The notes under the pieces are model-generated. The model ran no database searches. It was given only the letters and a program-made list of their open reading frames with translations, and was not told the origin of the DNA. From contig JACDQD010000103.1 in NCBI GenBank assembly GCA_019843655.1, positions 3,348,001-3,412,000 on the forward strand: a DNA stretch of 64,000 nt, given 5' to 3'. Both the position numbers and the translations under genes were made by a program. Positions 10,747-25,165 of this stretch are shown in pieces (the stretch's first letter is position 1; every line of letters starts with the position of its first letter). The stretch comes from Lethocerus indicus (taxonomy: Eukaryota; Arthropoda; Insecta; Hemiptera; Belostomatidae).

Positions 10747-13700
10747 TTATACATCAGTTCCAATATCTTCTAACTCCACCATTCCTTTTGGTTCCTAAAA
10801 AAATATGAATTAAATTATATATTGTTACAAATTTTTAGATAATAATAATTTGTTATTAATATTATTGTATAACTTTTAATACTCACAGGTTGTGGAAGTG
10901 ATGCAGCATAAAAGTGACGTTTGCTAATCTGAAATAGATATTAAATTATTCTACTAATGTGACCTTATATTTTACTATTTCCTTAATTAAAAGTACAAAT
11001 TAGCTTAATTGAAAATCATTTTATGTAAGAACGATAAATGAGAAAAGAGGTATGTTCAACTGAGTTTGTTCAGGTCATTTTTTATTTTATTTTATATTTT
11101 TTTAATATTTATTTTTTATTTTTTTTATATATCATTTTTTATTTATGTTGATGTAAATCAACCTTTTCTTGAAATCAATTATTTGCTAAAATATATCTCA
11201 CCGGTGTGTAATAATATTTGTCTTCAGGTCCAATTTTTTCATGACCTTTAGCTTTTTCTTCGAGTTCATGGATCAGCCTTGCCACTGCTGAATTTTGGGG
11301 ATCAAACCTCGGTGGTATGTATTTGCGGAAATTCACTCTGTCAAAAAAGGCAAAAGAATTTAGGAATGAAAAATTAAAAAACAGTTAATAAACAGTTTTT
11401 AATTATACGACAGTAATAACTTTGCGCTATTATCGAGTGTTAAATATTATAAACTATATATTCTTGGATAATATTTAAGAATAAAACTGAGCAGGTTAAA
11501 ATTAGGGCGATCGGAAAGATAACGTGATTGTCACCAGTAAGGAGAAGCCGGCTATAATGTTTCTCGCGGAGTTCGAAGCAAAATACTGAATAAATTAATC
11601 ACATTTTTTCAATTTCGAAGTGAGTTTTGAGGGATTTACTGACGTCGTGTTATTTTCAATCCAAAAAATCGATTTCTTCGAGGAATGTTCATTGATTTGA
11701 AAACCGATACGCATTGCATATTGAGTGAAAACGCTCACCCGACGTCGGATCCAACTAGGACGTCGGCCTGTTCGACGAGTACTCCTTGGTAGAACTCGTC
11801 GTAAGCAGCGTCCTTTGGTCTTCTCCACATGCGGCCGCCCGGAAGGACGATCGGTCTCGGCTGAGGAGTCAACAGCTGCTTGCCTTTCTTCTTCCGCTCT
11901 TGGGCCAAGGACGGAGGCGGCGCCGGAACCTCGCACAGCTCGTACTCACCCCGCTGCGATGAAATAAAATTTTCCAGAATGTGCACTTGCCGATTGAAGA
12001 TATAAATTTTAAATAATATGACCCTTAATTAACCACAAGAACCTTCAATGGACTAGGCTTTAAATAACAATGTGTTTTGAATGGACATATAATCTTAATC
12101 GGAGCAACCAACAGCAGAAGCTTAGTAGGTTCTGAAGAGTGAACATTTTAATTTCGTTCTGGAAATTAATTCAAATCATTAATTGAACGTATTTTATCGA
12201 ATGAACATTTTCCTTGTTCTCGTCTTAAAGTAGTGTGAAGTAACGTGAAATTCGGTTTTGCGAATGAAATATATGTAAACATTTTGTGTCTACAGTTCAT
12301 ATATTTAATATATGTTAAACTATGATAATTCAGAATGTAATAGTATTAACCTCATATTCTTCAATAACAGTTTTATGCTCTTCCGTTACAGTTTCGTAAT
12401 CCAAATCACCGTTTTCGTGGACCTGTTTTTTGGCCTCTTCCGTGTCTTCCTCTTCCACCTCCTCCGTTTCTCCTTCGTATTTATACTCCTCTTGGGCGGT
12501 CTCTTTCCCGTATTCCCCGCCTTCCGTCTGCGAACTGTATTCCTCTTTGATCTCTACAGTGTCGTTGTCTTCCTGCAAGGAAGAGGGAGAATCACGTGGC
12601 CATTACCGACTTGTATGAATTAAACTTGGAAAACACAGAGAGAAAGGGGAAAATTGTGGATAGAATGAATGGAGGAATATGTTTTACTCAAAGTTAAGAA
12701 TTCATTTCGAAATCGCTTACTGATGTCAAGTGCTTGCTGGAGGACTGCATTTGGACCATCCTCGAAAGCTGCTCTCTGATTTCCAACAACTGGGACTGCA
12801 AATCACTCGGAGCTTCGCCCTTGAGTGCGTCGATCTGCTCTTGGATTTCGGCCAGTTTCCTCTCGAATCCCTCCTTCAGTTCGGCCCTACCGGTAATCTT
12901 AGCCAGGCCCTCGAGTGTGCCGCTGTACTCTTCCCTGATCACTGTCTTCTGCGTCACTTTCGTCGTCTCCTCTATGATCCTCTTCTTTTCCCTCTCCGAT
13001 GTCTGCACCTCCTTTCTGACCAGTTCCTTGTCCTCCCTGGTCGAGGTGCTCTCCTGGACACGGAGCCCGCTCTCGTCGGTGTATTCTCTCATCGCCGTTT
13101 TCTCCCTGGTCTGCACTTGCTGTCCGCTCTCCTTGGCCGCGGCTTCTTCCCTCACCTCCGCCACTTCCGCTTCATCATCGACTAACTCCACGCTTCCGGA
13201 CTGTTCGACGGCCTCTTCGCTTGTCTCGTAGTCGACCGTTTCCGCGAACGTTTTTTTCGCCGTCTTGAAAGCTTGCTTCTTCACGTCGGCCACGTTTTCG
13301 ACGTAGGCTGTAGCTTCGAATTTCTAGATAGAAACCGAATGTCTTTTATTGGAACAAAGCGTACAATTGTCATTTTGTAATCTACAAACGGGACGACCAT
13401 AATTCTATAGCATATTTTGAATCACAGCACTGTTTGAATTTCATTGGAAAGAAGACCAATTAAACATATATATGAATCATTTCGATGAAATTATAAAAAT
13501 TTATAGTTTTCTAAGGGACAGAGATTTATTACCGATAATATGAATATCGGAGTTTTAATTCAACAAATTTCTATAAGATTCTAATAAGCATTAAATTGTT
13601 AATTTAAATGAACACCCCCTGGTTGTAATTTTAAGAAACTAAGTCGTAAGTACCATTTTTATTAAATAAAAATAATTTACATTGCAATCGTGTAAAATAT

Positions 13701-14036
13701 TGTCGTGTCTACGATACCGTTCTGCTGCAATATTGAAAAGAAAATAACAGTGCTCAGCATCAAAGTGATGAGAAAACGCCAGTCCAATAATTGCCAGTTT
13801 TATTGTATCCATCCCAGCAATGTTAACCCATGTTCTGATTATCTAATAAACCACCAAATTCACCCAATTCTAATCGGGTAGTTTATTCGAATTAAAGGAA
13901 AGCTAGTAATAGTTGTGAGACGTACAGGAGGGGTCTGCCTGCCGGGCTGAGGCTCGTCGAGGGAGAACGATTGTGGGGGAACTTTCTTGATCTTGGGGTG
14001 TTTGGTCTCGGCCTCCTTCTGGCTTGAGGTGGACAT
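10747..14036 (-). CDS. ZM-motif muscle protein with acidic coiled coil (Zasp-like)
   Basis: Exons: 13926-14036, 12721-13323, 12351-12572, 11739-11953, 11202-11337, 10887-10928, 10747-10794, giving 458 residues with matching phases. Residues 1-37 are basic and proline-rich. About 38-312 are highly charged, Glu/Lys-rich and largely helical or coiled-coil in appearance. About 344-384 hold a ZASP motif with VLPGGRMWRRPKDAAYDE. A conserved VNFRKYIPP segment follows. In insects ZM-bearing Zasp proteins bind alpha-actinin at Z-discs, so a sarcomeric or integrin-junction role is inferred. The ATG at 14036 is used because an in-frame TGA lies upstream and only this frame joins exon 2 in phase 0. TTTATT at 10726-10731 is a minus-strand AATAAA 16 bases after the stop. 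The exons could also be the 3' half of one locus with the PDZ gene upstream. Confidence 0.7.
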
Positions 14037-15092
14037 CTGGTCCTTCCTCCCTGTTCTCGTTGCGGCTCAGGTTGATCCTCTCCTCTTCGGGCGTCCCCCA
14101 CCTCTCGTCGATCACGTGCTCTCCGGACTCCCCCAAGAAGAGCCAGAGCACGGTGTGACCCTTTGAAGAAAACAGTATTATAGCGATAGGTTTATAATAA
14201 GTTATAAACATCATTAATGACAAAAATTGTACGTCAAAATATGAATTAGGGATTAATTCGTCCCCTCACTCGCTTATTTCGTCCTAAGCTAGACCGATTT
14301 TGACATCTCGCCATCAGTTAATTCGTCTCGTTAATTATGAATTCCAAGTTATATACAGTTTATTAAAGATTTTGTTGTACGTTTCCGTTGGGTTTAATTA
14401 TCGCAGAGTGTCAAATGTTTGATCGGTAAATCAAAATTATCACTTGATAATGGGTGCGATCGTAACGACTTTTAATTATCATCCCCAACCCGGATGATAG
14501 CTTATGTTTTTTACTAAAGGTGTTATTATTAAATAGGCATTCCTATAGTATAAACAGGGCTGGTCAGACCTGTCCCAGAACTTCGTTTTCTGAATGACTT
14601 ACCGTGACAAGAGTACCAAAAAGAAAAACTTTATTGTAAGAAGAAGGATTCCATACAATCTCCCTGCGACGTTGTACTGGTTTGAAGCCGCTTATGTGAC
14701 TACTGGGAAGATCGTGAAAACGCGTTGATACCGAAAACTGCCTTCTTCACTATTTCTCGTCTTCAAATTGAGTTATATTCTCAAATATTTAATATTTATG
14801 GATAAAAATTAGTGAACAGACGAATAAGAGGGTGTCGTGACACTGGTACAAAAGGTCATGAAGAAGCTTTACAAATTGTTACAGATTGTTCAGGTGAAGT
14901 TCCAATGTCACCGATAGACTGCTGCACGTTCGCTTTACATTCGATAAGTCAGCTGATAAGGCTATTCGGGGATGATAGAGACCACGTCCGCATTTTCAAT
15001 GGCCCCAACCATTTTTGAGTTGTATTATAAATACGATTATTGTCGCTTTGTGAATTTTGTTTATGGTATTAGTTAACGCCCCTATGAAAATA
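14037..15092. other. Spacer between the two ZM-type genes
   Basis: A minus-strand frame is open at about 14037-14166, upstream of the ATG used, in the same exon-like GC-rich block. It could be leader or an alternative exon (acceptor-like CTTCAAAG before GGTCACACC). The rest is AT-rich with nothing recognisable. It may hold the promoter of the coiled-coil/ZM gene. Confidence 0.4.
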
Positions 15093-16986
15093 CTAATACT
15101 TATTACTAACTTTTTCCCTAATTATCCTTCTTTTGGGGTCCTCCTTGGGTTTTTCGCTCTCCCTCGGCAGATACCTGGGCGCTTTCGGGTAGTGCCAATA
15201 GGGTCCTGTCGGTTTAGGACTTGGCGGTGGTTTCGGTTTCATGAGAAAAGTGGAAAATCTCTTCTCGGGGTCTTTCTGCAATTGGACTTGTTCCGGTATT
15301 TCCTTGTGTGTATTTTCTGTTTGCAATAGCTGCGGGTAAAGATTAAACAATGAAACGGTAAGTTATCGATAGGCCGATAATAAAAAAGATAAAATAAAAA
15401 ACCAATCTGAGTATTTTTACCTTAAATACTTCTGACTCCCTGATGAAGTCTACTTGGGGCTGATATTTTTTGAAGTTAATACTGAAAGATTACGAATCAT
15501 AATCTAAAATAGACATTCTTTGTGGAATTTATAGAAAAACATCTTCAAATTAATTACTCCTTTACGGAAATTCATCAGGAGACATACCCTCCTGCTTCCT
15601 TTTTATTGATTGTAATCACTCACCCAAGGAGACCTTCGTCTAGCACTTCTTCATTTCCAGTTAGTAATTCCGCTATCTCCAGATCCGAAACGTCATCCAA
15701 TCCTGAAGAAAATCTCATTAATAAATATCGAATCATCTAAAAATATTTTTCCTTTTAGTCCAAAGAAATTTCCGTCACCTCGTTCAGAATAAGTTTTCTC
15801 CTGATTCTCCACCATAAATGACACTTCGTCTGACTGAAATTCTTTGGTACTTTCCAAGCTGTAATCGATTCCTGATTCCAAGGATGTGGTCTTCGTCTCT
15901 CTTTTAAAATGCTCGAGTTTTTCGTTCAATTGATCGTACGATATACTATGGGAGTCGCTTAAGTTGTCCAGTAAGTAGTCCTCCACTCCATGTAATGGTG
16001 TCTCAACATTGCAAGAATAGTTTAGTCAATATATTTGTAATAAGACATAGCACAATAATAATAATCATTAATTCAGTAAACTTAATCAGTTCAGATACTT
16101 ATTTTACAATCAATCGAGTTTGTTCTTTTGATGAAACCTTTGCACCAGCGAATATTTATACAATAAAATAACAATTATAACTCAGAAAGTAATTAAGCAA
16201 AAAATTTTAAGAGAAGGCCATATAAAATAATCAAATATTCCCATAAACATTCTTACCATTCCTCGTAATGGCGTCGATCCCGGAGGCGTGACTTCACTGC
16301 CTCTAAAAATGTTATATTCAAAGTTAAAACAAAATTTGTTTTCATTCTTGAGAAAACTGTTTCTTCAACCTATTCTCTATGGTGTTTATTATATAAAAGG
16401 CAATAGAGATATTTTTGTTATAAAAAATTAAAATAATACAAACCTCATAATACAAAGTGTAAGTTTATTTCCTGACTCTATTATACAATTTTGTGCATCA
16501 GTATGTGTCAGATTCTTTGCAGATTTTCCGTTTATTTCAACTATCAGATCTCCCACTTTCACTCCACTCAATTCTGCAATACTCCCACCTATTACCTAAA
16601 TTAACATTTCTCAATATAAATATAAATAAATAAATATATATGTACACATATATATGTGTTACGCATTAGTCCACCAATACTAATGTATACTTGTACCACT
16701 TGTACTCTTATACATACATACTAATATGTCTCTTTTAAAAAATATATTTCTTTAAATAATTTACTAAGTGATTTTAAAAAATAGATTATGGTTCACTCAA
16801 AATTTATAATTTAATAATATAGATAAATAAATAGTCACATCATAAAACTATATAAATATAAAAAAAACATTATGAAAACCAATTAACCTTTAAAACAGTC
16901 AATGGAGTTCCGAAATCCAAGCCACCAGTCAAGCGGAAACCCCATGAGGAGTTGTCAAATCTTTCCAGTACCAATTTTTCACACAT
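15093..16986 (-). CDS. PDZ plus ZM-like protein, Zasp66-type
   Basis: Exons: 16888-16986, 16444-16595, 16257-16302, 15779-16001, 15624-15702, 15421-15481, 15093-15329, giving 298 residues. Residues 1-83 form a PDZ domain with WGFRLTGGLDFG and GDLIVEINGKSAKNLTH, as in Zasp/LDB3 proteins that bind alpha-actinin C-termini at the Z-disc. Residues of exons 3-6 include TPLRGM, an acidic Ser-rich stretch and a ZM-like tail followed by INFKKYQPQ. This tail matches VNFRKYIPP of the downstream gene and has the same phase-2 intron before it. The C-terminal exon is rich in Pro and Lys and ends KVSNKY-stop. The exon 4 acceptor (GTTGAG) is weak. ATG 16986 gives the family's normal lead of about a dozen residues. 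An acceptor TTAG directly before it suggests an upstream noncoding exon. An alternative splice from exon 6 (phase 0) into 13323 is possible, which would make one long Zasp isoform. Confidence 0.72.
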
Positions 16987-16987
16987 C

Positions 16988-19900
16988 CTAAGAGCATAAA
17001 ATGTATTATCCTGAAGGAACAAAGTTTATACCTGCATATATACATATTTTTTTCTATGTTTATATAGAAATTTGCTGCTTTGGATGTTATATCCTATATA
17101 TAGATTTATATATCATATGTATGTATATATCACAGGTTTGTTTATACAGTGAATAATTAATTAATAAGTAGATGAAACTCATTGTCTGCATAAACTTTTG
17201 TGTAATTTCTTATTATCACTGTTAAAAAGAAATTAGTTCATATCTCAGGGGAAATTTATTAGTGGTATTATATAAATTACTAAATTTTTATGCTAATATA
17301 TATTTGTTCAGTTTCAATCATAATTCATTTAAACTTGAGGAAACAATCAAAAGATATTGATGAATTCCTAGGAGGTAGAAACAAAGGCCAACAAATGGGA
17401 TCTTTAATTATATGTCAATGGAATTATTCTGGCAGCTACCCAGCCATAAAATGTCAATGACACCGGAAAGAGTGCAAAAGATTCCTTAAATGTTTGAATG
17501 ACAGTGGGTGACTCACCTTGGAATTCAGAACATCAGATATGAAAAAGACTACATGAAGTGAACTGAATCAATGCACTTTTGAGACTGATTACCATGATCA
17601 GAATTGGTACTAAGGAAGGACGATTGGTGTTATTTAAAGTTATGTCCAAGTCAAAAACATTATCCTCTCAAGTTAAGCTTTGGTTATCTGAAAATATGTA
17701 CATAATTATTTGATAAAAATCATGCAAATTACTCAATAGCTGTAAAACAGCTCATCAGGTATACAACTTATGAAAAATAGTTATGGTATTAGCAGAGAAA
17801 TTAATTTTCTTTAATTCTATACTATACTAATTATGACTGAACTAATAAGGAATTATCTTTCTTTCTTTCACCTTTACTACTTTCTACTTTCCATTGAAAT
17901 ATATATTAATTTGACCATTGCAATCATATATTCGGGTACTATGCACTGACGTTTTGCCAAGCATGGGTGTTAGCTGCACTGCCAATCAAGACCTTTACAC
18001 TTTAGCAATGCTTTAGATTTAGGGTATTGGGTAACAATAGGTCTATAATTATTTACTGTATTATTCTGAGCCAATGTTGATTCATAAATGAATAGTCACT
18101 CGAGGAAATTCTTTAAGAATATTTAGTTATAAAAATTATGGTTTTAGAACCTTAAATGAAAAATGTATGTATATATGCAACTCACTTATTTGGAAAAACA
18201 TAGAATATGTTAGATAAATAAGATAATTTGATAAAACACAAATTAATGAGAAGTTTGGTCCTTATCTATTTACCATTATAATTATGACAAAATACATGAG
18301 CCTATAATGCATTTATTATGAGTATATTTTTAATTTATATGTCAATGCACACAGAAATATATCAGAGGAGTATCATAGATTCTAAAGTAAGGGTTGATAT
18401 AAAAAAGAAAATGAAAAATAAATAGAATAACATATAAGTATAAAATTTGTAATACTATTAAAATTCAAATGTTTCCCATTGCAATCATCATTGAACATTG
18501 TCTTTATTTATGAGATAGGCAGACATGATAGCATAACTATAATTAAAAGATGTAACAAACACAATCATTTCAACATTATCAGATGAACTATTTGAACACA
18601 GAAAGCCTATAAAGAAACAATACAAATAAAAATATTGACTAAAATAATTCTTTCTTTTTAAAATCAACATATACCAAAATTTATAATGACAATATGTCAT
18701 TTTCATCCATTTGCACCATACTAACAAATAGATGATTAATGAGCCTATATATAAAACATTTATGTGCTAATCATGATTTATTATTAGATGAATGTAAAAT
18801 GGGAGAAGGGAGAGGCTATCACATTAAGAGTCACAGACAGTCAGTGACAAATATATGTTGTGAGAATCATATTAAATTCAATGAAATTTCTTTTTAAATA
18901 TTTATTTATGAGTGTTAGTGTAGATATTACAAAAAAGAAAAATATAAATAGTAATGATAAATTTTCACTAAGGTAAAAATTTAATTTTATTTGTTTTTCA
19001 TTATTATGAAGAAATGTCAAATTCCAATAAATACATAGGAAGTAAATAATTTAAAATGCGTAATATTCATTGAAAAATGAGTCAATTATTTAATATCAGA
19101 GGGATAAAATTATTATGACAGAATTCATGCTCCAAAGGGGTTGTAATGTCAAGGAAGGATCTGTTAAAACCTATTGAACACAAATTATAGGATTAATTTA
19201 TTTAAATCCAGATTTTTAGGTCCAAGAAAACAAAATAAAATAATTAGATTCAGTCATCATTTAGTTATACAGAATAAATATTGTAAACATTTTTTGGAGT
19301 ATAACACATACAATTAGCTTAACATATAGCATTGTATAGCACTGTTACATTTTCATTTAATGTTTTTTTATATTTATAAATATATGAATACATGCAGAGT
19401 TTATTTTATTGCATCTATTAAAAGGAGTGGATTGGATTATACAGTCTGTAGAATGAGATTATTAACAACTACGGGATTAATTAAAGAGACATTTACAAAT
19501 AAAATATATAATACAATTAATACAAAAATGAATACTAAAAAGATCTATGCTTTACAGTGATTTACTCACTTAAGAATAAAATAATTTAAATTACTTCACA
19601 ATAAAGCCCTCTCAATCTATGTAGAGCAATAAAACACTACTTGTTTATGAACTTAGGGTTTACTATTTCCCATTATCATATTAAAAGATTTTAATTAGTT
19701 TTTATTCACTGTTCTTATCTGAATATATTTATGTTAATTCAAAAGAAAAAATGTAATACCTAGATAAACTACTCTCAAACCTATTGAAATATTGGGCTTT
19801 TTAAACCAAAAACAGCATGTACAACCAGGCTGACTAAAACATTAATTAAATACACATATATAGGAAGTTCTTAACACAGCCATTTTAAGGGTAACAAACA

Positions 19901-22764
19901 GATTCGTTTTGGAATGTATATAGGCCATATTACTGAAATTGGTTAACTGGATACATTTCAATAGGTGCTTAAAAAGGATACATTTCTGGAAGTATGTATT
20001 AGAATATACTACGCTTATTTCAAACTTTCTTACTGTTAGGTATACAAACATAATGTAATTTTCGCATAATGTAACATAATTTATATTTTCACATTGAAAA
20101 AATGTACCAACAATGAATATAGTACATCTATAGTACAAGAGTTCTGTAAAATTCTATCTGCAGTCCTCAAGAACAATTTAAAATCAACAGGAAATACTGT
20201 GGGATATTTACAAACAATCGACATAGGAGCCATGAATTTCTCATTATCAAGTTACCATGTGTATATCTCTATATTGGGAACATGAATGCATGACTTGAAA
20301 ACAACTTAATAAAATATAAACTGTTTCCATAAAGTAAACAAACAGAAAATCACTAATAGTCACAAATATCTGACAAAAAATGCAAGAAATTTTTAGCTGA
20401 CATATTATATGTAGAATTATTAAAGGAATTTTTTTTAGATTGTTTTATTACAGTCATATTAACATATTAAAAATACGAATAATTCAATATAAATATAGAT
20501 TATTTCAATTCTTATATTATATTATAAAAAAGAAAAACAATACAACCCTGGTTCAATTATCAATAAGGTACTTATCCCATATTTTTTAAAACTGTACAGT
20601 ATATAGTGGTCTAGATTTTTATAGTTAAAACAATAATACTGAAGGCCCCTATGATTAAAAAGTAGCATGATGCCAATTGGTGAATACTGCCAAAAAGAGT
20701 GAAATAATTAAGAGAAACTTAAATTAAAATGTATTCAAATTGGAAAATGCAATAAAAAATTATTGAATGTTGTCATAAATAAAGAATGTCATATTTTATA
20801 AGTCAATAATGAACTTATTGAACATTTATTAAAACTTGTTGGTCTAGGTTTCAGTGGACATGTTTCACCACAGGTAAAAAGTATGAACTACCAATAAAAC
20901 GGTCAATAAACGATTTTGTTTTCTTTTTTCATTTTGTTGATTATAAATAATGACCAAGGTAATGAAAACTTTAAAAATTAAAGGTGGATAATTTCTTAAA
21001 TTAAACTCTAAACAATTTTAAAATTTAAATGTAACAATTGAATGAACATATGAATGAATGAGATGTGGATAAGAATTACCTCATACTGTTGATCTGTACA
21101 AAGTTATGTTTCATTTGACACTATTTTTTCTTTTTCCCAATAACCTTATGAATTATATTTTTTCTCTTAATACAGTATCAGCCAAATGTTTGAGCATCAT
21201 CTGAACTAATGTCAGTGATCTTTTACAAGGTATAATAAAAATTGTACTAAAAAAAGTTAAAATGAATTAACAAATGAAACATTATTTTTGAATAAAGTTT
21301 AGAAAAAAAATTTTTTTAAAGTGGTAGCACCACTACAGATTAGCAGACTAGACAGTAACTGCAAAATAAATACTTTGTGCAATTTTATATAAATATTCTG
21401 TAAAATTAATATTAGTTTAAAATTCATTTATATACATTAAGTTTGTATTAAAATATGCATATACATATATATATATATATACGTCTTATGTACAATTGTA
21501 TATATAATAACGATATGATAAAAATGTACCCACATATTACTAAATAGTGTATGCAATTTCTTATGAGAATAATTAACACCATAGAGAAATAAAACCACTT
21601 AACAAAATGTATACTTTTGGTAAAAATGTAAGCCATATTAATAAAGATATGTAGTTTAAGTATGTATAAAGTCTTATATGTAATACTAAGTACATATTTG
21701 GTTCTCAAATTGAAAGTAGGTAATCATAAATTCATTTATAATCCAAATGTCCAAATCTAAAAATATAATAAAATTAAAAAATTATTATTAAACCTCATAA
21801 TATAACAACCTGATAACTCAAGAGAGTTGATCACCATCTGTATATACATAAAATGTTGAACTGCGTATAAAATTAGAAATCTAACACCTAATTCAGTACC
21901 ACAAGAATTTAATTTAAAAATATTTAAAAAATGAAATGAAAAATAGGCCAGAAAATATTTTCAAAATATCCATATTATAAACCACTAAACCTGTAACAAC
22001 AGAAAGATGGCCAATATTATCTGAAAGACTGAACTGTAAAGCTACAGTACCAGAATATATTAAAATAAATTTTAATAAGGAAAATGACCAGCAACAGATT
22101 TATACGCATCAATGAAAATATATACCTTCAACAGACAATACAAGAAATTAAAAAAAAATAATAGAATCTCATTAAGGTAATTTTTCAGGATTCCAAGCAT
22201 TAAGGAGTCAAACAGTGGCATATAGTGGCATCCAGCAACATTTTCATTTTTGGAATCTTTCTAGTTTTCCCATATTAATATTTAATCAAATTGAAGCATT
22301 ATATTTGTAATTATATTTTACATTATTACTGTATATTATATTATACATTATATTGAGCTTTGAAATTATGATTATGTTTGTTTGAACTCCTTTTAGCTTT
22401 TATTTAGAACATTATTGAAATATATTTTAAGTTTGAAATATATGACATATATTATGCAAAATAATTCAATGGTTACTTGTTTAAATCAATGATGTGACTA
22501 ACAGAAAAGTAAATCATTACCAGTTTACTAATTTGTTTAATGATTAGCTGAGATTGTACTGTCATATATAATAGGGACTATCAATATCATAAATGATTTG
22601 TGATCCACACAGAAAGATAGCATTTTGTCAACTATTTTTCACCACTATTATAAATGATTTTTATAAACACCTGGAAATATACTAGTCTCGCTTAGAAGAT
22701 ATATAAGATAATATAAAGGTATACTCATCAATGATAAAATATTTTGTACTCTAGATTGCTAAAA
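16988..22764. other. AT-rich noncoding stretch (likely 5' region of the PDZ/ZM gene)
   Basis: About 5.8 kb with very high A+T and only chance-length open frames on both strands. It separates the PDZ/ZM gene from the 3' end of the next SLC17 gene. It probably contains the promoter and noncoding first exon(s) of the PDZ/ZM gene. No transposon protein, RNA gene or tandem array was recognised. Confidence 0.55.
17517..17587 (-). other. Candidate noncoding first exon of the PDZ/ZM gene
   Basis: On the minus strand a good donor, AATTCCAAG/GTGAGT, ends at 17517, about 530 bases upstream of the acceptor that lies directly before the PDZ start codon. No coding frame is apparent, so this would be leader. 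The upstream edge is arbitrary. It rests on one splice-site match only. Confidence 0.2.
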
Positions 22765-25118
22765 TTAACGTACAGACTGATAACGAGGAGGAGTGACTGG
22801 AAGTAGATCTTCAGTTGAAGTTTGCGAATGTTCATTGTCAGAAAGGAATGTTTGCTCTTGACCAACACTTGCCCAATTCTGAACTTTTCCTGAGGCGAAG
22901 AAAGCATAAATGACAGCTCCAATCACATAAATAATTGCAGATAAGTGGAAAACCGTTTGCCATTCAGCAGCAGTCTGTAAATTTAGTTTAACATTAGTTA
23001 GTAATTTAGTTTATTAGTTTTAAAATTTACTGCATTTACTGTAAAACTTCAACAATCAATATTTCAAATAAAACATTGCATATCAAATTATTCTGTATTC
23101 TTTTACAATTATAGAATTCAATGGGACAATTAGTTTAAAAATATATATATTTTACCTTAGATTTAACAATGTGACCTGTAAGCAAAGGGCTCAAAATCCC
23201 TGGTAAAGTTGCAACAGTATTTGATATGCCCATCAGGATACTCGCAAACTGGGGTGCTATGTCTAGATGATTCATGCTAAAAGAAAAACTCAAATTAGAG
23301 AGAAACTTAATTTTTCAGTTCTCTGGGACCTGAGCACCATTTGTTCTCCACTAACCTGAAGCCTGCATAAGCAAGCCCACCAAAGCCAACTGCCGCAGTT
23401 AAGGAAGCAACAATAGAAATTGGAGTAGAGGCATGGGCAGCTGCCAGTATGAACAATGCTCTTATAATGAAACCACAACAGTTAAATAACTTTCGTACCT
23501 GAAAAATGCATACAATTAATTAAATATATAGATATTGGCTTTGAATATTTAATAAAAAATAAGAAAGCTATAATTTCTAAAAAAATACAACAAAATCACA
23601 TTAATTACAGAAAACTCATAAACAAAATATTTGTATACACTGGGAAAATTTAAATAACTTGTAGCTTTATATATATCTTGTCTAGTTTAGATAATACATA
23701 TACTGAATCAAATTCCACACCTGCATGGTAGAAAGATGGCCACTGGTTCTTAACCAATCAGCCATAAAGCCACTGGACTGGACAACTATGCCCATGACAA
23801 GATATGGAAGAGCAGTCAGTATACCAGCTTTTTGCAAGTTGTAATGGAAAACATCTGTAATCATAATGTTTAATTTAAAACAATGTAAATTAATAATATG
23901 ATTATCAATTATAAAAATAATTACCATAACACTATTACAGTAAAGAATATTTTTTTTCACTCTTTTATTGTTACAACTGTAAAATTATTCAACAAGCAAC
24001 ATTTATGAAGGCACTAGCTACAATAGTCAACAATTAGAGGAGAAACCCACTAGTTCCCCCCTTTTTTTTTATTATTTTTTTATTTATTTTATTTTTAATT
24101 TAATTTAATTTATTTATTTTATATTATTATTTTTTATTTTTTTATTTTATTTATTTAAACATTTTATTTAATCATTTAGGTCGCGTGGCCACTTCCTTTT
24201 CAGGCGTCTTACTGTAAAGAATATATAATAACATGGAATATACTGTATGGAATATATATTAATCCATGAAGTTATAATAGTATTATACTGAATGAATTAT
24301 GAATATAAAATTATATAACATTTAATAAGTAAACCCTAAGTTTTAAATGTACATAATTAATATTTATGCATATATGTAAAGCAAGTTTTTAAAAGGTGAG
24401 TAACAATTAATTAAGTGATCTTTGAACAGCATCCAATATGAATGATATAACAGAACTGATTGTGGTTCTGTATTGTGTTGTACTTAGTGGCTATAATTAT
24501 TCCACTTAAGTGGTTCCTATGAATAATGTTTGAAAAAACAAAGTTACAACTTACCATTCATATATGAAGGCAGCTCAGTAAGTAGAGTGTAGAAAAACCA
24601 GTTTTCTGCAAAATGGGCAGCAACAATTGACCACACAGGTAGAGACGTCATAATATGCCTCCAAGGAACATCCAGCTTCTACAAATAAAAGGCAAATGAA
24701 ATATGTTAATTTTTAAACAATATTAAAACCATTGTTTAAAGCATTAACTCCATTACAAAACAAATCATCTTACAGCTTTCGATGTGGGTCCAAGGGAATC
24801 TTCAACATATTCTCTCTCAGCAAGTGTGATTCTCTTATCTGTTGCTGGACTTTCACTTATAATTACACACCATATTAAACTCCACAAAAGCCCAATGATA
24901 CCTAAATTAACATTTCATACATGTAATACAATTTTATAAATGTCATTAATCAAATCAATAATGTTTGACGGTAATGAATAAACTGTCAATTGAGTATTTC
25001 TTTTCTTATGAGCAATTTTCAGGAAAAGGCCAGGAGAGTATCACTAATGAAAATAAATTATGAATCTTAGCAAAATAACTTATAAACTTTAAGCTTATAA
25101 TAAATATTAAATGGAAGA

Positions 25119-25165
<47 letters not shown>

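Noticed and set aside
12730..13231. Plus-strand frames of 151 and 165 codons
   Set aside because: They lie opposite the Glu/Lys-rich coiled-coil exon of the ZM gene. Their Ser/Leu-rich content is the expected complement of that codon use.
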